From NCBI RefSeq assembly GCF_030936135.1, contig NC_082603.1, positions 34,762,329 to 34,826,328 of the forward strand: a stretch of DNA of 64,000 nucleotides, read 5' to 3'. Below the pieces are notes generated by a model. The model saw nothing but the letters and a program-made list of their open reading frames with translations. It ran no database searches and was not told the origin of the DNA. Within the stretch, counting starts at the first letter, position 1; each line of letters begins with the position of its first letter. Below, in pieces: positions 12,801-24,800 of the stretch. Source of the DNA: Gavia stellata. Taxonomy: Eukaryota > Chordata > Aves > Gaviiformes > Gaviidae. Both the position numbers and the translations under genes were made by a program.

Positions 12801-15800
12801 TCTATTATTTATTTTCCCCCTTTTATTTTCCTTGTGAGCTGTCACTCCAAAGCTAAAATTGGCTCCTGGGGGAATTACCTGAGGCAGTAGAGCAGAAGGT
12901 GATTTTAATTGCCTTTGATCCACTGCTATGGAATGGGGGGGGAGGCGTGAGCAGCACGGGGAGCACCCCGGAGGGGTGCCCCGTGGAGACCCCGACGTCC
13001 CACCCCATCTGCGGCGGGTGCACCTGCGGTGCTGCGCGCTGTCGCTGGCCGGGCGGTGCTTTGGCACAGCTGGTGCTGTTTCGGGGCAGAAAGGGTCTGC
13101 GTGGCAGTAAAAGCAAAACGAGCAAAGATCGATTCGCAGCTCCCGCAGCGTGCCCTGCCAAGGGGCGAGGAGAGGTTGATGGCCGGAGCCTGTGCCGAGT
13201 CCGTAGGCTGGCAGCGGGTTTTAAGCCTCCTCCTCGCAGCTGGAGGAGGATCAGTGGAAAAGCACAATTTCTTCCTCTGCCAGCACTGAAAAGCGCTGGT
13301 TCTCTGCGGGCGATGAGCCAGTGCAGTCACGACGGGGAGGAAACCCGGACGCCGATGCAAATCACTGCTGGGCTAAACCAGGGCTGGCTGTATCACTGTC
13401 AGCACCAGTCCCCGTGTCCCGCACACGGATAAAGCCGTGAAACATCACGGCAGCGGCAGGAGGATTGGCCCCGGCACGCTCCTCCTGCCCTGGGGCGCTT
13501 GGGATAAGCATTTCGGGACCACCCGATTCCCACTTTTCAGGGAGGCTTGAGCCTTGGAATGCCAAGGCTCTGCCCTTGCAGCAGAAGGAAACCTTCTTTA
13601 ACTGTGCTCTACCTACCAAAGGAAAGCACTTCTACTCCTCGAGTGAATCCGAAGAGGAAGAGGAGGCACACAAGAAGTTCAACATTAAGATCAAGCCTTT
13701 GCAGGCTAAAGACATCCTGAAGAGCGCGGCGACGGTGGACGAGCTGAAGGCGTCGATAGGCAACATTGCACTTTCTCCATCCCCCGTGGTGAGTCCTTGG
13801 CGTTTCCGTCTCTTCCCCCGGTTGCAAAAGCAGTGGTGCTCCGCCGGGCTCATCCCGAGCGAGCAGGGGGCTCGTCCTTAGCTGCCAGTGATTAAGTTTG
13901 TGTTTGCACCCTCGTTTATAGGGTCTAGTCTATATAGAGCTGATAATGTGACTGCAGGTAGAGCTCAGATGTGTTGCAGGGATGTTTCCAGTTCAAAATG
14001 TCTTAAAAATTCCCCTTCCTGTTCATAAAATAGGGTAACTGGGGTCAGAATATACTATTCCCTTATTTTTTCCCTTTTTCCTCATTTCTCAATGTGGTCA
14101 TCATTCAGGATATAAATTGGATGGGTCTTACCCTGATTCCTGGGACAGGAAAAGCATCGGTGGGGTTTTCCACACCGCTGCTATGGGGTGTTAGAGAGAC
14201 ATTTCCCACCTCAGGGGTGAATCTGGGGGTTCCTGGAAGGAAAGGTCTTGTCTCCTTAGTCCCTCCCGGTATAAATACCATCAGCCTCTGGTTTTCCTAA
14301 GGCTTGTCAAGATTTCTGTCGTCTCATCCCAATCTGTTCAGCCGTGAAAAGATTTGATTTTTGTCTTTCAGTGGGCTTTAGCGTCTTTTCAGACAAAGCT
14401 TTCTGTGACTTAGAAATAGCCCGTAGCTGAAGCGTGAATGAATCTCAAACTCTAAGCGAAGATGAAATAAACCTACTGCGTTTGTATTTCCTCTTTCCAA
14501 ACCAACGCAACGTCGCCAAGGCCAATGAGAGCTTCTGGGACAAGTCACTGTCCTTGGACACGCCGAGTCCCTCTGGCATGGCTCTGCTTCCCCCCGATGC
14601 TTGGTCCCTTGTAGCGACATGCGCTTTTGGATGCTTTTTGCACTGTGAGCAGGGAGTTTCTGGTGGTTAGCATTCAAGGGTTAGAAACTGCAGTCGGCTG
14701 CTTTGGGAAGCACAAAAAAAAAGAAAGGGGGGGAAAAAAAACCCACCCGAAAACCAACAACAAAACCCCGTACGAAAACTAATCAAAAAAGGGATGGGGA
14801 CGTTTTGGAGACTGGCAATTATTTGTGAGATAAGTGGATAATTTTGATCAAGAGAGAAAAAAACCCAAATTTCTTATTGCGAAACCAAGCTAATTTTGGT
14901 TTTGCAAAGTGATGGCCCCAGCAGTTTGGCGCACACACGTGCGTACGTATATATAACGTGGGAGACAGCATTATTTTGGGAGGAGGGAGGAAATAGCGCA
15001 ACACTTTTAAAATGGGATAGAGAAAGCACTAAGACGTTATTTAAGGGGCCAAGTCTATATTTGGTGTATTCTCCTTCCCTCGTGGCTTTTATTTCTGCAT
15101 CCCTTGCTGGCAGCAAGACCTTACCACGGGGGTTCGCTGCTCCGGGCACCGCAGGGCACTCGCCCATCCCGGCTCTGGCACCGCCGTGGCGGAGGTGGGG
15201 ATTCATTGATTCTGTACGGCAGCCTGCGGCATAGGGATTTCGGAGAATCTAGCCAAAAAATATAAAGCAAGGTTGTCTCTAGCCATAAACAAAGATCTAT
15301 TAAGAAATTATCAAACGGTTACGCTCAGCTCCTAGCAGTCCAAAGTTCTTTTATTATTTTTATTCTTACTGATGAAATACTTTTATTCTTAATGATGAAA
15401 TACTTGAATAGTTTGAATACCTGAATAGTGAAATCCAGCATACAAGGATTAGGCTGATGCGGTCAGCATCTCGCCTTTTCCAGGGCAACAAAACCCCACA
15501 AAATGTGCATTTTGCTAGATACGGTTCTGTGCCTCCTCTTCTCCATGGTGTTTTCCCTGCTGAGGTCGGGAGGGGGTTTGCTGTCAGTTAGGAAGGATTT
15601 AGCCCCTGGTGAGCGTGCCTGTGTGTGTCAGCGTGGTGCGGTCTGGATCCTGCCCTTTGGGCGCTGGGTTGGGACACTCGGCGCTTTGCTTGGGCGAAAT
15701 CCCTGTCCCCGTGGGCAGAGCGCAGCCCGGGGCTGGAGCCGATGCCTCCCTGTAAAACAGCGCAGACGTGCTGTGTTCATCCCGAAGGGCTCAGGGAAAA

Positions 15801-18800
15801 ACCCTGTGCTGGGCTGGACAGAAGGAACCGTGCTGCTTCCCTGTGTTGGGATCCAAAATCCGGCATACGGAGCCAAAGGGCGCAGATGGGGAGGTGAGCG
15901 GTGCCACCGCCGAGCAGCCGGGCGCTCCCCGGCACGTTGGGTCCTGGCAAGCGGCACCGGCCCCTCTGTCCGGGAAAGCACCGGTGCCCCGGGCAGGAGC
16001 TGGCTAAAGGAGCTTTGCATCTGTGGGAGTTGCGTGCTTTGCTGTCAGGGTCCCTGTCCTTGTCCTGGGCTCATCTCCTCTCCAAAACCAGCTGCAAAGC
16101 CCTGCTCCGGCACCCCGTCTCTCCTGTGCACCGGCCTCTCTGGGAGAGAGCAGCGGGATGGGAGATGCCGTGTCCATAGGCAGTCCTCCTCGTCCCTTTG
16201 GGGCGTAAATCACGGTGCCTTAACTTGAAGACAAGAAGAAAACTGGAGATGCTGTTGTAGACTGGCGTCAGCTGCATCCCCTGTCTGAAGCCCAATAGCT
16301 TAGGTCTCGTTTCTCGAGGAGACGTACGGATGCGGTGGTGCAAGCCGCCCGCGCCACGCACCGTACCAGCAACAGCCCGGCGCCTTCAGACCTCCCGCCC
16401 TCGTCCCTGCTCCTTCCCAGCGGCAGCTCCACCCTCTTTGCACCACGGAAAACTCAGCCCCAGGAGCGGGGGCTTTGTCGCCGTCTTAAAAAATAGTCAC
16501 TGGGCAAAGCTGATAAGTAGCGGCCTTAAATTTAAGCACTTTGGGGTAAAATTGTGCTTTTGACTTTCCTCTCATATGGACCCTTCCCAGAAGGGTTAGG
16601 AAATGGCATTTATAGCTAGCAGGGCCCGCTAACGACAAAGCACGCGAATCCTTCCCGTAAGGTGCCTCAGGTGCAGGTTTTTATTTCTGCGTGCTCTCTC
16701 TAATCTCTGTCTGAAGGAATGACAGCCGGGCTGGATGCGTGCACGGCTCTGCTTTCCTGTGTGTTTAACAGCGATACACCTGACGCTTCTGGTCGTAATA
16801 CAAATCTTTTATTTCTGTATTATCCCTTCACAGAAAATATCTTATATTCTCATTTTCCTTTTTTTATTTTTCTGCATTCTTTTAGAGGAAAAGTCCGGTA
16901 AGAAATACAGTTTTTTTATCTCTTATAATTTTTTAACAGAGTCTTGTGTTCCCTCGTTTGCACGGTCCCTGTTTTGCATGTCTCTAGAGCTGAAATGTAA
17001 AATGCAAATAACAAACCCTCCCATTTTTGAAGGCGTGATGTTTATCATTTTTCTCCTCCCTTGATTTAACTCAGAGCCTTTTAAAATAGAGCTAGGCTGT
17101 CTTTGCTTTGAACGTACATGGTCTGGGTGTGTCATTTGGGTGAAAAGACTGGTGGTTTTGGACAAGACGTATAAAGGCACAGTTTTATCTGGGCACCTTT
17201 TACGTACATCGTTGCACATCAAAAGGTATGAGAAAGCAGAAAACCCCGTCAGTGGTCGATGACCTCCGCTGCCGCTGTACACGACGGTGATGGTTTCCCC
17301 GAGAGGACTGGCCGTTCTGAGCCCGAAATGGGGACGTTCACCCGCTCTGCGGGGTTTGGGTTCCCTCTCCGGACGCTGCTCTCCCCCTGCCTCCCACCCC
17401 ACCAGCCCACGGGTTCGGGTGCCGGGGCTGGGGGGCTGCGCGGAGGAGGAAACCCACCCGGCGCTGCGCCCCTGTGAAGCCATGATGGAGGGGTGCGATG
17501 GGCGCTGGGGGACTTGGGTGCTGACCTGTCGCTCTCTGACCAGGTGTTTCTTCTCTCTTCCTTCCCGCTGACTGCAGCGGCGCAGCCCGGTAAGCACTCG
17601 CGCTCGCTGCTTCTGCCACCCGGGAATGGGGGTGCTGGCGGGGTCGGAGTCCGTGCCGGGGTTCCGCCGTGAGCCGCAGGGGAAGGGGAGCGGGGCGCTG
17701 GTGCCGTCAGCCGCCCCGTTGTGTGACCCCAGGTGATGGTGGGGCCATGTGTCCCCCCCGCCGATGCAAAGGGGTCCCTAATGATGGGCATCCCCCACGG
17801 CTCGACCTGGATCCTTGCAAACCCCCTGGAGACTCGCGGTCCCGGGGTACCCCCGCTGCCCGTCACCCACCGGCGCAGCTCCCGCTCCCCTCTCTGCCGC
17901 ACAGCCCCGGGTCCTGTGGTCGGGGGGGGGGTTGGCTTTCGCTGTGCGCGGGCACGCGTGTGTTGTGTGGTGAGAGCGAGGATTTAGATTGCTGAAAATA
18001 CAGTATTTGGCTTAGATCGATTTGCAGCCGTCAAACGTGAGGATTTGGGGTTTATGCCATTTCTAATGGGGTGAGGGTGCCGGTGACCCCCATAAGGCAC
18101 CGGCAGTCAGGATGGCCGCGAAGGCAGCACTGCCAGGTGATGGCTTTACGGGGCTCAAAATCCTCTCGGTCAGGTTTTCCTGCTCCCTGTGTGCTGGGAG
18201 CAAACGGGGTTTCAGAGCGCACACGTGCGGCTGGGTGTATTTCAGCTGCATGCGGTAAATACCACCCTAGGCAGGCAATTCCTGCCACATCTGCCGGGCT
18301 GCTTCGCTCCTGCTGTGTCCCTCCTTGGGGGACTATTGCCACATGCCCATGTCCCTGTGCATATCACTTACCTCCTGTCTTTCTAATTCCAGGGGACGAT
18401 TAAAAGGAATTTATCCAGTAAGTATGTTCTGCAGCCTTCAAGAACAGTAATTAGTGCTGGCAGTGTGGTGGTGGTATTTTTTTTGGGGGGGGGGGTAAAG
18501 GGGGAAGGGGTTAGGTTTGCTTTAAAATGGTCCTGGCAGAAATGATGGCACCCAAATGTCTTCCTTAAAGAAGGCCATATGGGTACCCTGTCCTTGGGGT
18601 ACCCTATAGAAATAGGGCAGCTGCCTGGTCTAGCTCTCCATAGAAATAAAATCTGAATTAATAAAACAGCCCTTTTTCTGCCAGCGTCTCCATAGCAGGC
18701 GTGGGACGGGACACGTGCTGTGCCGGTGGCACGCCTGCTGTGAGCCCTCCTGCCGACACAGGGTCCGGGTGGGCTGGGGGTGATGCTCGGGGGGCGGGCG

Positions 18801-21800
18801 GGGGAACGGCTCTAACCCCGCGCTGTCCGTCCTGTGCCGCAGGCGAGGAGATCGCACGGCCCCGGCGCTCCACGCCAACACCGGACCCCGCCAGGTCAGT
18901 ACGGAGTCCATCGGTATAATTCTCCAACACGGCTACGTTCAGGCGCATCGCCCTGATGTGGTTTTTAAACGTTTTGATGGGTGACTGCATATTTACACCA
19001 TTGCTCGATGAGAAGCATCTGTTTTCACCTCTGGATTTTGATCCTTTTTCATGTATAGCTGGATAGGACAAACCAGAATAACGCAGGGAATTCACTGGGT
19101 ATTTACTGCTGTACAAATAGTGCCAACCCACCCGCTAGCTGCCTCGTCAAAGACACCGCTGCAGAAACATCACTTTTACAACTTTTTAGGCTCACGAGAC
19201 AGCCAAACGTTTGTGTTTTGGTGTTTAAATAAGCCGCGCAAACGCTCCGTGTCGCTGGATGTGAGAGGCACAGGGAGCTTTGGGTCCGCGGGCTCTCCGC
19301 TCGGGCGCGGTGTGAGCCGATGAGAAATGCGGGGAGGTGCCCAGGCGGCGACGGTGGATCTTCCCAGAGCGTGGCCGAACACAAAGGTGCAGAATCGAGG
19401 TGCGGGGCGGCAGTGGCACCCCTGCTTTCGGGTGCACAGCATCCATACTCGGCTCTCTCCCCAAGAGCAGCGCGGACATCCACTGCTGGAAGCCGCCTTG
19501 AGCCTGACGGATAGGGAGAGCTGGCAAGTGTGTGTTGCGGGTGGATATTGATTTAGGACATTGATTTAGGAAAGCAAACAGACTAGTCGGTACGGAGCAA
19601 AGGCAAATCTCACTAGGAGCATGCGGCTGCAGGGTTTTACTCAAGGTGCGTTGGAGCTGAGTATGGTCCATACCTTGAATTTTTTTTTTGTTAATTTTTT
19701 TATTTTATTTTTTTCCTTCTCCATGCAGTCTGGAGTAGCTCTGGCTAATCCTAAAGCAATTCCCAGAGCCTTGGGCACTACAGGCTTTGCACCGCAGTGC
19801 TACGGCCGGTGCTACCGCTCTCCTTTTTCTCTGCCTGAAGCCCTGTGTTTTGCCAGGCGCTGGTTAGTCTAGAACAAAAACGCTCCCTGAAAATACACAT
19901 ATTTGCACTCAAGCACCAGGTTTGAGTACAAACCCGAACCTCACGGTTTCCTCTGTGCTTGTCTCGTCCCGCAGCAAGAAAGCCGGGGAGGACCCGGCCG
20001 CGCTGGCACCGCTCTTCGGGCCCCCGCTGGAGTCGGCGTTCGAGGAGCAGAAGCTGGATGGTGGGTCGGGGGACACGGGCGGCATCCCTTGGCGGTGGCT
20101 CCTGGCCGTGCCATGCCCCCGGGATGGCTCATGGCACCCAGCTCTGCCCGCAAGCGGGGTGGCCCCGGTGATGGACCCCCCCAGCGTGCCTCTTAAAGGA
20201 GGGGAAAACCCAAAATTAAAGCAAGACACAAAGGGGCGTGGGGTTGGGGTTTATACGGGTTGTGTGGAAAGGGAGCAAGTGTTTAAGTCAATCAGTTAAT
20301 TCCCCGGGCTTGGGACAGAGTCTGCAAGAGAGCAGCTAATGAGTATTAAAAATACTGACTTTCAGATGAAACGCCGGTTTTGCCGGTTTAGCAGGCTCGG
20401 CCGCTGTACCTCGAAGCGGTGTGTGTTTAACAGCGGCGGCCGTTAGCTTCTGACACCGCGGCAGCGTTGCGGCGTCACGCTAATTTAGTGGAGGGAAGAT
20501 AGGAACGGAGCTGCCTGGCAATGCTTTACAGCTCCCCGTGCCCGTCAAGGCGTCACCTCACTAATGTCATTTTTTCTCCCCAGAAACGGCGTTCCCCTGG
20601 ACAGGAGTATAGGGACACTTTGCTCCTCCCCAAGCCTTTTTTTTTTTTAAAGCTTTCCCAAAGCGCAGTGATCTTGCAAGGCTTGTTCTCCCCAAAGAAA
20701 AACCCCATTCACTGGCTGGAGCGGCTTGTTCCCGGAGAGGTCTCCTCCTCCCGGGCTCTGCTCGGCTATCGTGAAATGGCCGCTGCCTCTTGTAGCCTAG
20801 TTATGCCTTGTAATTAATGACTCCGGTTAATTATTCTAATCAAAACTATGTTTGCATGCAGTTCTCGGCACGTAAACCAAGAAAAATAGTGCAAAATGTT
20901 TAAATGAGATATAGAAGAGGGTTCTGCCCCCCCACCCCAATCCATGTGAATACAGTTGGATCTTTTCATTTTAATATCTGGGGTTTTTTTCTGTGTATCC
21001 TAAAATTCCAGGCAATTTCTGCAATTAATGCAATGTTTCACTTAATGTAATAAGCCTCCAAATACGTAACTGGCATTGTGTTGTTTGTCAAGCAGCATGA
21101 GTGTCAAACTAATTGCATGACCTGTTTAAAAATCAGGCGAGCTTGTAATTATCTACCATTACAGAAAACCCCCTGTCTTTAATGAGAGGTTTCTGTCACT
21201 ATGTAGTTTCTTCTCTTTACAAGCCTCAGATGAAGGCATCTCATCTGTGTGTTCTGGTATTTGTAAGACAATAGTTTTATCGATGCCCTTGCGTGTGTAT
21301 TTATTAATTTTTGATCTTTCAGCTGCTCTAGACCAGCCTGAGATATGGGGTTCGGTCCAGCCCATCAACACAGGCGTAGAGTCCCCAAAGCTACCGAGAC
21401 CTTTTCCGACTGGAAGTAAGTGACCGTGCAGGTTATCAACCGAAAATAAATGAATACGTACAGAAATCAAATCAAACCTTTTACTTTTCCTCCCCCAGAC
21501 TCTTGCAGTGTGAAATTCTGAAACATTTTAATCCTGTAGCAAGTTAGAGGGGTTTTTCTTCCCCTGGCTCGACTGTGGCCGCAGTGCGTTGGGGGGAGGA
21601 AGGACAGGGGTTTGATGAGGGATGGGGTGGGTGGTACCCAGGGCGGGAGAGACGATGAAATGCGCTTCTGCTGGAGCGTGCTCGATTTGCAAGGAGAAAC
21701 ATCTCGGCTGGGGCAAATAGCCTGTGCGGAGCCAGCGGCTAAACCCGCCCTGCCCTCGGCGGCGAGGAGCACCCCATCGCTCCTGTTAATGACGCAGCTG

Positions 21801-24800
21801 TTTGGCTCGAAAGGTCGGAAGCGCCGGTTTCTCCGGGCTAACATAAGGAAGGGCAACGCAGCCCTGAATCCCTGGTTTTGCTTGTGGCTTTCCCCATTGC
21901 CCGGAGCAGCCGGGGGAACCGCAGCCTTTCCTCCTCCCTAGCTGCAACGTCATTCCTTCCTTATTCCCCCCTGCTCCTTTTTCCCCTCGCTAGCCGTTGG
22001 CACAACCTATTTCGTGCCAAACGCCCTCCCCAGCCCTGGTGCTGCCGGCTGGCCGGTGCCGCTGGGCCAAGGTCAAGGCAACCTCTGGCCACGTCACGAG
22101 CTCGCAAGGCGATTTGTGAGACCGGAGATTGAAATGGTTGCTTAACGGTGCCGAGCCGCAGCCGCGGTTCCGACTCGGATGCTATTTACATCTGCTTTGC
22201 AAAAATGCCCCTGGAAAGCAGCGCTGGGTTAATTACCCACGGCGTTCCTCCTCCCGGATCCGTGCGGGATGGCCACGTGAGAAACGCGGAGGCAGATACG
22301 TGCCTCAGAGGCTACAGGTTTTAATTAAAATGGTAATTCCGGTTTTTAAAACATGCAGATAATCTGAAGATTGAAAAATGAAAAAAACAACCAAAAAAAC
22401 CCTAAAACCCAACAAAAAAGGCGACCAGCGATTGCTTGTTGCTCAGCAAACACCCACAACTCCCGGGCTGCCGGGATGCTCCTGCTCGCCCAGCACTCAT
22501 CCCAGGGCTGCTTCGCACCTCGGCAGCACGCTGCCGGATCCCCCTTCCCCAGCAAAGCTGTGCACATTCCCGACCGCGCTGCTGAATTTTTTCCCCCCCT
22601 TCTCCGCTCTGTTTTGCAGCTCCTCCGCCACTCCCACCGAAAAACATCCCGGCCACGCCGCCGCGCACCGGCTCTCCTCTGACGGTGGGAATAGGTAAAA
22701 GCTCGGCGCCGCAGCTCCTCGCGCCTGCCGTCGCACGGCCCCGGTAGCCTGGTCCAGAGCCCACGGGGGCTGCGCTGGGGGGTCGGGTCCCCGTGGCTGC
22801 GTTTCGGATGTGGCTTTGGCCCTCGTGCATCCTCTTCCCTCGCGTTCGTGGCGCTTCAGCGGATGCTGCCGTCAGGGTGATGCTCTAGAAATGGTGCAAA
22901 GATGCTTTTGACTCCCGAGCCAGTGTTGACCCAGTGAAATTAATGCGGGGGGAGGAGAGAGCCTTTGGTGTCGGTCACTTCTAGAAATGAAACGCAACGT
23001 TAGCCTTAATGCCCTGCTCAAAATTGGGAATAACTGGGGTGCTGTTACCGCCTGGCGTGGCCTTGCACAGTCTGTGCTTCGGAAATAACGGGGCACACGG
23101 TGCCTGCCTGTGTCAGGGGGGGCTGGTCCTGCCCTCCAAATTCCTGCTGCAGTCAGGGAAGGTGGGAAAAGCCCCCCCAGGTCCGGCACCTGGGGATGCG
23201 GAGGGGCAGGGGAGGGAGAATGAAACCTGGAGCAAAGGACAGCCTGAAGGAAGGGATTGAAAGATGTTGGTGGATGCAGCCAGAGGACATAAGGTGCTTA
23301 GAAGCAGATATAAAGTGCTGATGAGCATGTAATTCATGCTGCTGGCGGGGTGCTGTCTGCTGGAGCTGCCGGTGTCGAGGAAGGGTGGGCAGTCCCTGGT
23401 CTTCAGACAGGGATGCTGTACGGACACTCGGACACTCGCATGCAGGGCACCTCGGGGCGTTGTTAACATCGCCATGAAGAAATCCCCTGCTCTGAGCTTA
23501 CTGCCCTGTCCAGCCATATTTCATTTGTGCCCCCATATCTTGATTTTTTTTTTTTTTTTTTAACTGATCTAAGCAGCCAGGCTGGCAGAGCGTCCACCTA
23601 CATACGTAAATTCATCAACACGAGCAAACGCAGCGCCCGGCCATGTGTGACGGTTTATTTGCTGGGGTCTGGCTTGCTGCACGCTTCAGCCTGTGCATCA
23701 AGTCAAGCAAGCGGCAGAGGTCTATTTCTTTTGGATTTAGCGAAACTATATTTTATCCCCTACACGGCGGACCACAGCTGGCTCCCCCAGACGCTGACAG
23801 GAGGGAGCCCGGAGGGCACGTTGGTTTTAGCCGTATGCACGTGGCTGTAGCGGGGCCACGGGTTCCTGCGCTGCCCTGGGGCCGTGGCCGCGTTCCGTCC
23901 TGGTCCTCACCTCGTCCCTCCGTTCCGTCCGTGCAAAACGGGGTCACCGAGCACTGGGCAGCCTTCCTGAGGTTAGAGAGCTGCCGGCTCCCCAGGCTCC
24001 AGCCCTCGGGGGAGAGCAGCGCAAGAAACCAGGGTAGGAGAGGAAGGGTGGAGGATCTCCCTCCTCTGGCTGTGTGACATCTTGCTGATGAATCCCATCT
24101 CCATGCCGGTTCTGAGGTTAGATACGAACATCGATGTGTGGTAGCTCAGTTAGTGAGCAGAGCCCTAAAACACCCTTATCTGCTGCTGCTTGCAACTGAA
24201 ATACATACACCCTGTCTGCTTTCCTGTACTGCATGCCCAGCACCAGTTCTCAGAGTCAAGCCAGCATGTTTAAATATATATATTTATATGTACGTCTCTA
24301 TAAATATATATATCGTAGAGTGCGCAAGAGAACTGAGTGCATAAGTTTAATATCCGCTGATAATCCAGAGTGATGGTAATGACCTAACGACGTTATTTAG
24401 ACGATACGTAACAAAGGCTGAGAGCCAGCTGGAAATTTTGGGAGGCTACGGGACTGTTGTGTACGAAGCAATGGAGGAGGAGGCGGGCTTGGCTTGTGGT
24501 GCATGCTCGCTCTCGTACAGTGTATGTATTTCAATCCTGGGGTTCATTACGCGTTGCACGTGACCTGGCATAGAAACTTTCTTGCACATGAATTATGTTC
24601 CCCGGCAGCTTATAAGAAAACACGCTTTTAAAGCATCTCCTCTAGAAAGTAGCTGACGTAGAGCCCCGTAGAAAATAGTGCGACTGCAGCTCTCTCGGTT
24701 AATGCTAAGTGTAAAATAAACTACTTTGACCACAGGAGGGGACCAGACAGCAGCAGAGCTCAAAAGTGACAAACTTCCGTCCATCAATGACTTGGACAGC

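Larger units (their letters stand above)
16898..24735 (+). other. SGIP1 introns of the central exon cluster
   Basis: Eight introns separate the exons from 16886 to 25191. Structured DNA includes a G/T-run at about 18,475-18,510, an A-rich tract at 22,370-22,420, an 18-T run near 23,544-23,561 and a TA-rich stretch at 24,270-24,315. No further coding exon is supported. Confidence 0.5.

Noticed and set aside
19728-19875. Strong acceptor (long T tract then ccatgcag) followed by an open frame
   Set aside because: In the phase delivered by the SGIP1 exon ending at 18894 it meets a stop within three codons, and there is no donor. It is treated as a decoy.
24090-24120. tgatga ... ctga pair suggestive of a C/D snoRNA
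   Set aside because: The boxes are only about 25 bases apart and there is no terminal stem.
24138-24210. tRNA-like gtggtagctcagttagtgag stretch
   Set aside because: It resembles an A box, but no B box (GGTTCGAATCC) follows at the right distance and no cloverleaf could be drawn.
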